Assembly: GCA_963718295.1 (NCBI GenBank)
Contig: CAVQYV010000010.1
Location: 1 to 64,000 of the forward strand
Direction of reading: 5' to 3'
Origin: CAVQYV01 sp963718295 [NCBI: uncultured Methylomirabilota bacterium]
GTDB lineage: Bacteria > Methylomirabilota > Methylomirabilia > CAVQYV01
DNA: 64,000 bases
Below, piece after piece: positions 27,012-36,160 of this stretch (its first letter is position 1; the number at the start of each line of letters is the position of its first letter). The notes under the pieces were generated by a model. That model made no database searches, was not told the origin of the DNA, and was given only the letters and a program-made list of their open reading frames with translations. A program made the translations under genes and the position numbers.

Positions 27012-28244
27012 TTAACTCCAATAATGTTTCATCAAATCCGCAAATCGCTGGAACAGATAGCCCGGGTCGTGGGGACCCGGTGAGGCCTCCGGATGATACT
27101 GGACGGAAAAGAGGGGCAGGTCCTTGTGGGCTATCCCCTCGCAGGTCTGATCGTTCAGGTTGAGGTGGGTCAGGAAGGTCCTTCCCTCCCTGCCCAAAGA
27201 GGAAAGGTCCACTGCGAATCCATGATTTTGGGCCGTGATCTCCACCTTTCCCGTGGCCAGATCCTTCACCGGATGATTCCCGCCATGGTGACCGAATTTG
27301 AGCTTGTAGGTCCTGGCCCCGAGGGAGAGACTGAGGATCTGATGCCCCAGGCAGATCCCGAAGATGGGCAGCTTGCCCAGGAGTTTTTGCACGTTTTCGA
27401 TCAAGTAAGTCACCGGCTCCGGGTCCCCCGGCCCATTGGAGAGCAAGATCCCCTGAGGCTTCAGGGAGAGGACCTCCTCTGCCGAGGTGAAGGCCGGGAC
27501 CACGATTACCTCGAAGCCACAGCCCACCGATTTCCGGAGGATGTTCAGCTTGATCCCACAGTCATAGGCCACCACCCGGAACCGCTTGCCCCCGGATGGC
27601 CTGGGCTTTTGGGCAATCAGTTCTCTCAGATCGGAGAGAGGCAATTCCTTCCTGATGGGGGCGAAAGACCAATCTCCCTTGCCCGCGGCAGCCCTTCCTT
27701 CCCATCTCCACTCCCCCTCCTCCCAGAGGAAAGGTTGCTGACAGGTCACCTCCTTGGCCAGATCGAGGCCCACCATCGGTGGGGAGGCCTTGGCCTTGGC
27801 TGCCAGGCTCCTGGGGTCCAGATTAAGGGTGGAGATCACCCCCTGCTGAGCACCTGCGTCCCGGATGTGGCGGGTCAGGGCCCGGGTGTCCAGGCCCTCG
27901 ATCCCCACGATTCCCCATTTCTGCAAAAAGTCCCCCAGGCTCATCCGGGATCTCCAGTTGGAAGGATAGGGACAATACTCCCGCACCACGAAGCCTTCCA
28001 CGAAGGGGCGAAAGGATTCGAAGTCCTCCTCGTTGACCCCGTAATTTCCGATCAGGGGGTAGGTCATGGTAACGATCTGCCCCTTGTAGGAGGGATCGGT
28101 GAGGATCTCCTGATAACCCATCATGCTGGTATTGAAGACCACCTCGCCGGTTGCCTCCCCCTCGGCCCCAAAGGAATAACCTTCGAAAAAGGTGCCATCC
28201 GCCAGGGCCAGGATAGCCCTTCGGCGGCTATTCTCCTCTGCCAT
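27012..28244 (-). CDS. carA: Carbamoyl-phosphate synthase small subunit
   Basis: 410 residues. The N-terminal part carries [15 protein letters not shown] and [17 protein letters not shown], specific to CarA. The C-terminal glutamine amidotransferase has [10 protein letters not shown] (nucleophile Cys), HHGGNHPV and [13 protein letters not shown] (catalytic His and Glu). It hydrolyses glutamine and channels ammonia to CarB. It overlaps pyrC by 17 nt and is followed after 6 nt by carB. Confidence 0.95.
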   Translation of the reverse strand: MAEENSRRRAILALADGTFFEGYSFGAEGEATGEVVFNTSMMGYQEILTDPSYKGQIVTMTYPLIGNYGVNEEDFESFRPFVEGFVVREYCPYPSNWRSRMSLGDFLQKWGIVGIEGLDTRALTRHIRDAGAQQGVISTLNLDPRSLAAKAKASPPMVGLDLAKEVTCQQPFLWEEGEWRWEGRAAAGKGDWSFAPIRKELPLSDLRELIAQKPRPSGGKRFRVVAYDCGIKLNILRKSVGCGFEVIVVPAFTSAEEVLSLKPQGILLSNGPGDPEPVTYLIENVQKLLGKLPIFGICLGHQILSLSLGARTYKLKFGHHGGNHPVKDLATGKVEITAQNHGFAVDLSSLGREGRTFLTHLNLNDQTCEGIAHKDLPLFSVQYHPEASPGPHDPGYLFQRFADLMKHYWS

Positions 28245-29505
28245 CGTAGACGGTCCTTCCTGCGCAGATGGTCATCCAGGGGGCTCCCTTGAGCTTCCAT
28301 CCCCAGAAGGGAGTATTTCGGCTCTTGGACCGCGACTGGGCGGGATCCACCACGACCTCCTTCTCCAAGTCCAGGAGGGTGAGATCGGCATCTGCCCCCG
28401 GGGCCAGGGATCCCTTCTTGAGACCCAGTATCGCGGCAGGGCCGGAGGTGAACTTGGCCACCAGGTTGCCGAGGGGAAGCACGCCCTGATGGTAGAGCTC
28501 ATGGAGGGATAAGGAGACGGCCGTCTCGAGTCCAATGATGCCGGTGGGGGCATAGTCGAACTCCACTTCCTTCTCCGAGGCCGCATGGGGCGCGTGGTCC
28601 GAGACAATCGCCTCGAGGGTTCCATCGGCCAGGCCCTCCTTCAAGGCGGCAATATCCTCCACCGATCGCAGGGGAGGATTCATCTTGAGGTTGGTGTCGA
28701 AGCTCACCAGGGCCTCCTCGGAGAGGGAGAAGTGATGGGGGCAGACCTCTCCGCTCACCCGGACCCCCCGGGATTTGGCCCACCGGATGAGATGGACCGA
28801 TCCCGCCACGCTGACATGGGCGATATGAAGGCGGGCGCCGGTCATCTCGGCCAGGATGATGTTTCGAGCCACCATCACCTCCTCGGAGGCAGCCGGGATC
28901 CCCCGAAAGCCCAGACGGGTGCTGGTGAAGCCTTCATTCATCACCCCGGAGCCGGAGAGGTTCAAGTCCTCACAGTGCTCGATGAGGGGCAGATCGAGCA
29001 TCTTGGAATATTCCAGGGCCCTTCGCATGAGATTGGCGTTCATCACCGGACGGCCATCATCGGAAAAACCGACGCATCCGGCAGCCTTGAGATCCCCCAA
29101 TTCCGCCATCTCCTCTCCCTTGAGGCCTTTGCTGATGGCTCCGATCGGATAGACCGGGATGAGCCCGGCGTTCCTCGCCTGGTTCAGGACGAAATCGGTA
29201 ACGGCCTGATTATCGTTGACAGGATGGGTATTGGCCATACAACAGATCCCGGTGAAGCCTCCCCGGGCGGCGGCCGCGGTTCCGCTGGCGATGGTCTCTT
29301 CGTCCTCCCTGCCCGGCTCCCGCAAGTGAGTATGCATATCGATGAATCCCGGGCAGATCACCTTTCCCCGGGCATCGATCGTCTCCTCCGCCCGGAGGTC
29401 TTTCCCCAGGTTGAGGATGCGTCCCCCTTCAATCAGGACATCCACGGCCTCGTCAAGGCCCTGACCCGGATCGAGCACTCTTCCGTTCTTGATCACCAGG
29501 GACAT
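28228..29505 (-). CDS. pyrC: Dihydroorotase
   Basis: 425 residues from ATG 29505 (MSLVIKNGR), behind AAGGAGAAA. Metal ligands of type I amidohydrolase dihydroorotases are visible: [25 protein letters not shown] and SDHAPH. The C-terminal segment [14 protein letters not shown] with the [11 protein letters not shown] tail is typical. It closes carbamoyl-aspartate to dihydroorotate. The gene lies 19 nt after pyrB and overlaps carA. Confidence 0.95.
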   Translation of the reverse strand: MSLVIKNGRVLDPGQGLDEAVDVLIEGGRILNLGKDLRAEETIDARGKVICPGFIDMHTHLREPGREDEETIASGTAAAARGGFTGICCMANTHPVNDNQAVTDFVLNQARNAGLIPVYPIGAISKGLKGEEMAELGDLKAAGCVGFSDDGRPVMNANLMRRALEYSKMLDLPLIEHCEDLNLSGSGVMNEGFTSTRLGFRGIPAASEEVMVARNIILAEMTGARLHIAHVSVAGSVHLIRWAKSRGVRVSGEVCPHHFSLSEEALVSFDTNLKMNPPLRSVEDIAALKEGLADGTLEAIVSDHAPHAASEKEVEFDYAPTGIIGLETAVSLSLHELYHQGVLPLGNLVAKFTSGPAAILGLKKGSLAPGADADLTLLDLEKEVVVDPAQSRSKSRNTPFWGWKLKGAPWMTICAGRTVYDGRGE

Positions 29506-29524
29506 TCGTTTCTCCTTGAATACT

Positions 29525-30454
29525 TCAGTTGGATCCACCCAACAGCAGAAGGAGGACAGCCATGCGGACCGCCACCCCATTGGTCACCTGATCGAGAATG
29601 ATCGAGTAGGGGCCATCCGCTACCTCCGGAGAGATCTCCACCCCCCGGTTCATGGGCCCTGGGTGCATGATCAGGACATCATCCTTGGCTTTTTCCAGCC
29701 TTTTGCGGCTGAGGCCAAAGAGCCGGGAATATTCCCGGAGGGAGGGAAATAGGCCTTGTTCCTGGCGCTCCAGCTGGATGCGGAGCATCATGATCACATC
29801 CACTCCGTCTATCGCGGCATCTATGTCGGAAAAAGCCTGCACCCCCAGCCGATCCACATGGGGTGGAAGCATGGTGGTTGGTCCCGCAACCCGTACCTCC
29901 ATGCCCATCTTTCTCATACCGAAAATGTTGGAACGGGCTACCCGACTGTGGGTGATGTCCCCCACGATCGCCACCTTCAAGCCCTTCAAATCTCTTTTCC
30001 TTTCCCGAATGGAAAAGAGATCCAAGAGGCCCTGCGTGGGATGCTCGTGGGCCCCATCTCCCGCGTTGATGATGGGGATGGGAAGGGCATCGGCCAGGAT
30101 CTGGGACGCCCCCACCGCGGAATGCCGGATCACCAGAAGATCGGGCTTCATGGCCATCAGGTTCCTGCCGGTGTCCTTCAGGGTCTCTCCCTTCACCACT
30201 GAACTGGCCGAGGTCGAGATGTTCACCAGGTCGGCGGAGAGCCTCTTGCCAGCGATCTCAAAAGAGGTCCGTGTCCTGGTGCTCGGCTCATAGAAGATGT
30301 TGATGATGGTCTTCCCCCGCAGCGTGGGGACCTTCTTGATCTCTCGATCCGAGACCTCCTTCATCGACTCGGCGGTATCGAGGATGAGCTGGATCCCTTC
30401 CGGCTCCATCTGCTCCAAGCCCAATAGATCTTTTCCCTTCAAGGATAAAGACAC
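29525..30454 (-). CDS. pyrB: Aspartate carbamoyltransferase catalytic subunit
   Basis: 309 residues. [13 protein letters not shown] is the carbamoyl-phosphate site, followed by [21 protein letters not shown] and [20 protein letters not shown] is near the C-terminus. It condenses aspartate with carbamoyl phosphate. No pyrI regulatory gene follows, in keeping with control by PyrR upstream rather than by an allosteric subunit. It starts 64 nt after the pyrR stop, behind GAAAGGAGGG. Confidence 0.95.
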   Translation of the reverse strand: MSLSLKGKDLLGLEQMEPEGIQLILDTAESMKEVSDREIKKVPTLRGKTIINIFYEPSTRTRTSFEIAGKRLSADLVNISTSASSVVKGETLKDTGRNLMAMKPDLLVIRHSAVGASQILADALPIPIINAGDGAHEHPTQGLLDLFSIRERKRDLKGLKVAIVGDITHSRVARSNIFGMRKMGMEVRVAGPTTMLPPHVDRLGVQAFSDIDAAIDGVDVIMMLRIQLERQEQGLFPSLREYSRLFGLSRKRLEKAKDDVLIMHPGPMNRGVEISPEVADGPYSIILDQVTNGVAVRMAVLLLLLGGSN

Positions 30455-30518
30455 CTTCGGCCCTCCTTTCTCTCATGGCGTTTCTACGGAATCAACCCTT
30501 GGGTTCTGGCTGTATGGC

Positions 30519-31128
<610 letters not shown>

Positions 31129-31177
31129 CTGTGGACGGTATTCAGGACACATGAGGTTCTTCTTCATGACTCCTTTT

Positions 31178-31195
31178 CTAACCTCGCCGAGTTAG
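31178..31195 (-). promoter_or_regulatory. PyrR RNA-binding loop (anti-antiterminator hairpin)
   Basis: On the transcript CTAAC-TCGGCGAG-GTTAG forms a small hairpin. The stretch AACTCGGCGAGGTT agrees at 12 of 14 positions with the PyrR binding consensus ARUCCNGNGAGGYU. It lies between the promoter and the terminator, as in Bacillus pyr leaders. Binding by PyrR is an inference from this match. Confidence 0.65.
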
Positions 31196-31211
31196 ATTAA
31201 AAGGCAACCTT

Positions 31212-31239
31212 ATTCTACCTCGTCTCTTGAGAAAGTCAA
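31212..31239 (-). promoter_or_regulatory. Promoter of the pyr operon
   Basis: On the minus strand TTGACT (31234-31239), 16 nt spacer and TAGAAT (31212-31217). Transcription would start near 31204, giving a leader of about 140 nt that contains the PyrR loop and the terminator. Confidence 0.6.
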
Positions 31240-31548
31240 GTCCAATTTTTTCCCATTTTCTTCTTGACACCGCCAAGCCGTGCTATTAACCTCCCTTTCT
31301 TGACTGAAGGTGGCTGGAGAACCAAGCCCTCTGCTATTCCGGTCTTTTAGCCCCGACCTTCGCTGCCACTCGGAGAATAGGAGATAGTCTCTGTGGTCCA
31401 GAAGAAGGGGTCGATCTCTACCATTTGAGATATGCAGGGAATCGTCCGGGGGCTTCGAAAAACATTGAAACAATCGTTGACTCACTTCCCAGTCCAAATC
31501 AAAAAACCTGCGAGGTGATCTCTCATGGACCCTCATGTTTCTAAACCG

Positions 31549-32872
31549 ATGTTGAAAACCTTTTTGTCCCTCAGAATGCTTTTGCTGACAGCCATGCTTT
31601 CCCTTCTCCCATCGCTTTGCCTTGCGGCGGTGGGAATGGTAAATGATGTTCCGGCCATTTTCGGGATTCGCATCGAGTTCATCCTCTTTGCCCTGGCGCT
31701 GGTGGGAGTCGCTTTATTCCACCGACACACCATGTATGTCGCCCTCATAGGGCTCGGCAGCATCCTGGCATTCAAGTTCCTTTTTGTGGGGGGCTTTACT
31801 CTATTGGGACACCTCCTGGGACATGGGCAAGAGGAGGGGGAATGGAGGATCTTGCTGAATCTTCTCGGCCTTCTTTTGGGCTTCGCCATCCTGGCCAGGC
31901 ACTTCGAAGAGTCCAGGCTGCCCGATAATCTGCCCAACTTCCTGCCTGATGGATGGAAAGGCGGGTTCGTTCTCCTCTTAATGATCGCTGTCCTCTCCTC
32001 ATTCCTTGACAATATCGCTGCTGCCATGATCGGTGGGGCGATTGCCAGGATCGTATTCAAGGGAAAGATTGCATATCGGCTTCCTGGCCGGGATCGTGGC
32101 CGCATCCAACGCAGGAGGGTCCGGCAGCGTGGTGGGGGATACAACGACCACCCTCATGTGGATTGATGGTGTGAGTCCGCTGCAGGTCATTCATGCCTTC
32201 GTGGCTGCCATCCCGGCGTTGTTCATCTTCGGCATTGTGGCAGCCAAGCAGCAGGACAAGCTGCAGCCGATCGTGGAGACCAACGTCGATATCAAGGTCG
32301 ATTACGGTAAACTGTTCATCGTTTTCATGATCCTGGTCGGGGCGATTGCCACCAACTGGCTTCTTGACTTCCCGGCAGCGGGGGTGTGGATTGGTATTAT
32401 CCTTGGGGCTTTGATCAGGCCGACACCCTGGAAGGAAATGAAAAACGCCTGGATGGGAACGGTCTTCCTGATGTCCCTGGTCACCTGCGCCTCTCTTATG
32501 CCGGTAGAGGATTTACCCCCGGCTTCCTGGGTCACCACCTTCGCGCTCGGCTTCGTCTCGGCGGTCTTTGACAATATCCCGTTGACCAAACTCTGCTTGG
32601 TGCAGGGCGGCTACGATTGGGGCATGCTGGCTTATACGGTTGGATTCGGTGGTTCCATGATCTGGTTCGGCTCCTCCGCCGGCGTAGCCCTGTCCAACCA
32701 GTATCCTGAAACCCGCTCCGCTGTAGCTTACGTGAAGAGCGGATGGCATGTCGCGGTGGCTTACATCGTGGGTTTCTTCATTCTTCTCGGCACTCTGGGT
32801 TGGTCTCCGGCTCCGAAGAGATCGGATCTGCAAAAATCAGAAATTCCTGTGGTGCAGATGGTTGAAAGGTAA
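31549..32872 (+). pseudogene. nhaD: NhaD-type Na+/H+ antiporter, copy 1 (frameshifted)
   Basis: This copy is nearly identical to the intact gene at 40517-41824, but has one extra G at about 32067 (GGGAAAGATTGC against GGGAAAATTGC). The first frame therefore ends at 32166 and the rest (about 279 codons) is read in another frame. The encoded protein is an ion-transporter-superfamily antiporter with about 12 membrane segments, including LDNIAAAMIGGAIARIV and VFDNIPLTKLC. The homologous block starts at 31562; the first 13 bases of the frame are unique to this copy. The frameshift may be real or an assembly error. Confidence 0.85.
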
Positions 32873-32883
32873 GCCATCCACCG
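31562..32883 (+). repeat. 1.32 kb direct repeat, copy 1 (nhaD)
   Basis: This block and 40515-41835 match nearly base for base, from TTTTGTCCCTCAGAATG to GCCATCCACCG, with only scattered substitutions and one indel. Flanks are unrelated. The copies are in direct orientation, 7.6 kb apart, and extend slightly beyond the gene on both sides. Confidence 0.9.
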
Positions 32884-32959
32884 ATGCAGAAAGGGCAGAT
32901 TCTTTTCTAAGACGGCATGTGGATTCTGGAATCTTTTGAATCCTCGTCACCCGAATCAA

Positions 32960-32993
32960 AAGGGCCGGGAGGAATCCCCGGCCCTTCCTTTTT
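32960..32993. terminator. Bidirectional terminator between nhaD copy 1 and the cyclophilin gene
   Basis: AAGGGCCGGG and CCCGGCCCTT pair around GGAATC, with T-rich sequence (TCCTTTTTG) after and AAAA before. It lies between two convergent genes and can serve both. Confidence 0.7.
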
Positions 32994-33010
32994 GTTTCTT
33001 ACCGCTCCGG

Positions 33011-33496
33011 TTATTTCTCAATGATCTTGACCTTCATTTCCACCCGTTCATTGGGATTGTCCCGCTTGTCCCGGGGCTGGCCGACGATCTTATCCACCGC
33101 GTCCATCCCGGAGGTTACCTCGCCGAAAACCGTATATTGCTTATCCAGAAAAGGAGAATCGGCCACGCAGATGAAGAACTGGGACCCCGCGCTGTCCGGA
33201 TCCTGGGACCGGGCCATGGATACGATCCCCCGCTTGTGGGATTTGCTGTTGAATTCAGCCTTCACGTTGTAGCCGGGGCCGCCCATCCCATGCCGGGACT
33301 TATCCGTTTCTTTGGTGTTGGGATCGCCGCCCTGAATCATAAACCCGGGAATGACCCGGTGGAAAATAGTCCCGTCGTAGAATCCTTTTTTGGCCAGGTC
33401 GATGAAGTTGTTCACATGGTTCGGGGCCGCTTCGGGAAAGAACTTCAACTCGATTGTCCCGAACTTGGTTTCGATGGCCGCTTTCGTTTCCGTCAT
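33011..33496 (-). CDS. Cyclophilin-type peptidyl-prolyl cis-trans isomerase
   Basis: 161 residues. FHRVIPGFMIQGGDP is the catalytic signature (Arg and Phe), with SQFFICVADSPFLDKQYTVF (in part) further on. It speeds proline isomerisation during folding. Upstream, a second frame from 33605 encodes a clear signal peptide (MKRVITGFLSLLLCLIP-VLAMGE) and runs to KEEIKK. One extra base just before ATG 33496 separates it from this frame. The complete gene is therefore probably 33011-33605, an exported PpiA-like enzyme with a one-base frameshift. An AAGGAGG lies 12 nt before ATG 33496, so independent initiation is also possible. Confidence 0.88.
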   Translation of the reverse strand: MTETKAAIETKFGTIELKFFPEAAPNHVNNFIDLAKKGFYDGTIFHRVIPGFMIQGGDPNTKETDKSRHGMGGPGYNVKAEFNSKSHKRGIVSMARSQDPDSAGSQFFICVADSPFLDKQYTVFGEVTSGMDAVDKIVGQPRDKRDNPNERVEMKVKIIEK

Positions 33497-33734
33497 CTTT
33501 CTTAATTTCCTCCTTGGTAAAAGTTTTGGACCGCGTCTCTCCCATGGCCAGAACCGGAATCAGACACAAGAGCAGACTTAAGAAACCTGTTATTACCCTC
33601 TTCATAGCTCCTCCTCGAGAAAATGGATCTTTTCAAACATAAGCGTTCATAGTAAGAGGAAGGGCGCTCCCGGTCAAGAAAATTGATGGGGAAATTGATG
33701 GAGCTGTCCCATTTTTGTCTGTCCCATTTTGGTC

Positions 33735-33763
33735 TTGACTTGTTACGCAAGATTGAATATAAG
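33735..33763 (+). promoter_or_regulatory. Promoter in front of the tandem leader element
   Basis: TTGACT (33735-33740), 17 nt spacer, TATAAG (33758-33763). Transcription would begin near 33770, about 17 nt before the first copy of the 84 nt element, so both copies would lie in the 5' leader of the PEBP gene. Confidence 0.6.
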
Positions 33764-33786
33764 AAAGCCAACTTTATGAGTTTTGG

Positions 33787-33896
33787 AGCTTTCAATAAGG
33801 GTAACAGGGTCCGGAGATAGCCAGCTGTCTCCGGAGGGCAATGAGATCGAACGATAGTCGGGCCGCTATCCCTGAAAAGGGGTAGCGGCTTTTTTG
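33787..33896 (+). ncRNA. Riboswitch-like leader element, copy 1, with intrinsic terminator
   Basis: Bases 33787-33870 are identical to 34027-34110. The RNA can form a stem TCCGGAGA/TCTCCGGA (33810-33817 with 33828-33835) and a small stem GATAG/CTATC (33853-33857 with 33866-33870). The CTATC arm is also part of GCCGCTATCCC, which pairs with GGGGTAGCGGC and precedes TTTTTT, an intrinsic terminator at 33862-33896. The two pairings exclude each other, which is the layout of a transcriptional riboswitch or attenuator. I do not recognise a known aptamer class. Confidence 0.55.
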
Positions 33897-34026
33897 TTTA
33901 TCGAACAATGCGTTCCTCTGGGAGTAGAGGTTGACTCTCTGCATGGGAAACCAGTGAAGCCAGGTAAAGAGGAGGTGTAATCCCCCTTTTCTCTTGGAAT
34001 GGACAAGTCTCGCTAGTTCCTTGATC

Positions 34027-34138
34027 AGCTTTCAATAAGGGTAACAGGGTCCGGAGATAGCCAGCTGTCTCCGGAGGGCAATGAGATCGAACGATAGTCG
34101 GGCCGCTATCACAAATTTTGGTAGCGGCCTATTTTTTT
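34027..34138 (+). ncRNA. Riboswitch-like leader element, copy 2, with intrinsic terminator
   Basis: The 84 nt core repeats copy 1 without change exactly 240 nt downstream. The terminator differs outside the core: GGCCGCTA and TAGCGGCC pair around TCACAAATTTTGG, then TATTTTTTT follows. Identity of the core and divergence of the terminator loop with conserved pairing argue for selection on structure. The next gene, a PEBP-family lipoprotein, starts 95 nt later. Confidence 0.55.
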
Positions 34139-34257
34139 GCGATAAAAGGAGACCTTCTCATTCCCATTCATATTCCTTCTTCCGCGCATCCCTTTCACTT
34201 CTATTGCTCGGCGCCTCACAAAGACCCGAGGCGTGAACATCCCTCAACCCAGTTTGT

Positions 34258-34862
34258 TACCGAAAGGAGGCGTATCCATGAATTCAAGAAGGAGTATCGT
34301 CCAATTCTTCTGCGTTGCCCTTGCCATGCTGTTTCTTGTCATCTCCTGCTCCCGGGGTGAAAAATCAGAAGGCCCGAAGGAGAAAGGGACCAGTGCGGCC
34401 CTCGAACTGACAAGCCCGGCCTTTGTGCTTGGGGCTCCTATGCCTGCCAAGTACACATGCGACGGCGAGAACGTCTCCCCGCCCTTGAAGTGGACCGGCC
34501 TGCCACAGAGCTCCCAGAGCCTCGCGCTGATATGCGAAGATCCGGATGCCCCGGAAGGTTCTCGCGTCCTCTGGCTCGTCTACAACATTCCTCCTTCGGT
34601 GCCGGAACTCCCAGAGGCGAGCCCTGCGATCGGAGTCCTGCCTAACGGGGCCAAACAGGGGAAGAATGATTTCAAGAACCTGGGATATACCGGCCCTTGT
34701 CCCTCCCCTGGCAAGATTCATCGCTGCGAGTTCAAGCTCTATGCCTTGGATGATATGTCCAAGCTTCCTCCAGGGATATCGAAGAAGGAGCTCATAAAGA
34801 CCATGGAGGGCCATCGTCTTGCCGAGAGACAGTTGATGGTGACCTGTGAGAAAATAAAGTAG
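34258..34862 (+). CDS. PEBP-family (YbhB/YbcL-like) lipoprotein
   Basis: The start at 34258 (MNSRRSIVQ) follows GAAAGGAGG; an ATG further up at 34233 is possible but less well placed. The signal sequence ends in a lipobox (FLVISC). The PEBP signature is clear: TSPAFVLGAPMPAKYTCDGE (in part), SPPLKWTGLP, LICEDPDAP, WLVYNIP and GPCPSPGKIHRCEFKLYALD. Bacterial members resemble kinase-inhibitor PEBPs but their ligand is unknown. It would sit on the periplasmic face of a membrane. Expression is probably controlled by the tandem leader element upstream. Confidence 0.88.
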
Positions 34863-35046
34863 TCTTAGGGGGGAAGGCAAGGATAAGCCTCTTGGAGGCG
34901 CTCAATCAGAGGGATCTACGGCCGCGAAGAGGTATAAGGTTTCCACCTTAAGCTGTGCGCCCTAAAAGCCGCTCTCAGCGAACTTTGGAACTCCGTGCCA
35001 GTTTGGCCATATGGTGAAGGTGGTGGGGAGAAAGGAGATGATTTTC

Positions 35047-35514
35047 ATGCCTGAGGTTTCCATTGAGTTCTTGATGCCCATCAAGGTGGCATCCTTAGAA
35101 AAGGAAGGACCACGCGAAGAAGTAGGAAAGGCCCTTCAGCAACTTGCCCAAATTCTCAAAGAAAAGAAAGTAAAGATTGCCGGTGACCCTCTGGCTATGT
35201 TCCAGGGTGATCCAAAAGGATGGGATTTCCAAAAGGCACATTATGAAGTCTGTTTTCCCATATCCGGGAGGATCAAGGGAGAAGGGGAGGTCAAGGGCAA
35301 GGAGTTGGCAAAGGGAGCCTTCGCCTGCATTACCCACTCCGGCCCGATTGAAAAATTGCTGGATGCTTATCGGGAAATCTTGAAGTGGATCGAGGAAAAT
35401 GGCTACCAAGTGAGTGGAGCCAGCCGGGAAGTCTACCACAAAGGAATCAGGGAAGCGGAAGGCAGCCTCCAAGAGTGCCTCATCGAGGTCCAATTCCCCG
35501 TAGTAGGAACATAG
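35047..35514 (+). CDS. GyrI-like / AraC effector-binding domain protein
   Basis: 155 residues from ATG 35047 (MPEVSIEFLMP), 9 nt after AAAGGAG. HYEVCFPISG and FACITHSGPIEKLLDAYREI (the latter in part), plus ECLIEVQFPV at the end, are the duplicated half-domains of the GyrI/SOUL-like ligand-binding fold. There is no DNA-binding domain, so it is a stand-alone small-molecule binder. Its partner is unknown. Confidence 0.8.
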   Translation: MPEVSIEFLMPIKVASLEKEGPREEVGKALQQLAQILKEKKVKIAGDPLAMFQGDPKGWDFQKAHYEVCFPISGRIKGEGEVKGKELAKGAFACITHSGPIEKLLDAYREILKWIEENGYQVSGASREVYHKGIREAEGSLQECLIEVQFPVVGT

Positions 35515-35902
35515 CCGCAGGCAAGGGGTAACCCTTGGGGCGAAGACTTTACGAACTTCTCCCCCAAGCGAAGATGTGTAGTGCGGAATCTCCACAGGTT
35601 CCTGCGGCCCTGGTGGATGAAGATGGTGACAGAAATCCTTGCATTTGAAGGCTCCTCCCGGCCTGCTTTCAGGAGCAACAATTCGTCTCAGGGCAGTTTC
35701 CGCTGTCCACCGTTGGCATTGGTTCGATTATTTCTCGCGGGCGCTTTCTATTTGGCTCGCTTGCCAGATGGGCAGAATGACTCCACAGCTTTTGGAAGCA
35801 AGTGACTTAGGCTTACGCACACAGCGGGCGTGTTTAGATACAAGCGGAAAATGGACAAGAGGAGACGGGAGCGGTCGTTGGGGCTAAGGGAAGAGGGAAG
35901 GA
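35515..35902. other. Gene-free stretch
   Basis: About 390 bases between the GyrI-like gene and a small basic ORF. Open frames here have no recognisable domain or good ribosome site, and I see no repeat or hairpin with a T-tract. Confidence 0.4.
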
Positions 35903-36049
35903 ATGACGAAGAAGAGGATTGAGAGGAAAAAGCTCACCAGAAACCGGCGGCAGATGTTCGATGAAGAAAAGGCGAAATTTGCCAGCCGGGGCAAAAATCC
36001 GACGAAGGTTCTGGAAGACGAGGTGAAGCGATCCACTGGGAGGCACTAG
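35903..36049 (+). CDS. Small basic protein, 48 residues, unknown
   Basis: An open frame starting MTKKRIERKKLTRNRRQMFD behind GAGGGAAGG, ending 111 nt before the Nramp-like gene. It is highly charged (many Lys and Arg, few hydrophobic residues) and predicted helical. No family is recognised. The ribosome site and position support a real gene, but the size makes this weak. Confidence 0.35.
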   Translation: MTKKRIERKKLTRNRRQMFDEEKAKFASRGKNPTKVLEDEVKRSTGRH

Positions 36050-36160
36050 ACCAGGACTCATGGAGGGATTGAGAGAGACTTCGGAGACAAGAAAGGAGGT
36101 TGGTAGTACGGAAAGCACAATTGATGGCCGTAGAAATAACCTAGTTATAGGAGGTGCAAA

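Noticed and set aside
31210-31536. Minus-strand open frame upstream of pyrR
   Set aside because: It spans the pyr promoter, has no domain and low-complexity charged sequence, and lacks a ribosome site.
33787-34110. The repeated 84 nt core as CRISPR repeats or integron attC sites
   Set aside because: There are only two copies with a 156 nt unrelated spacer, no cas or integrase gene, and each copy ends in an intrinsic terminator behind a promoter.
35639-35887. 82-residue frame between the GyrI-like and Nramp-like genes
   Set aside because: It has no domain and no ribosome site and contains no conserved pattern.
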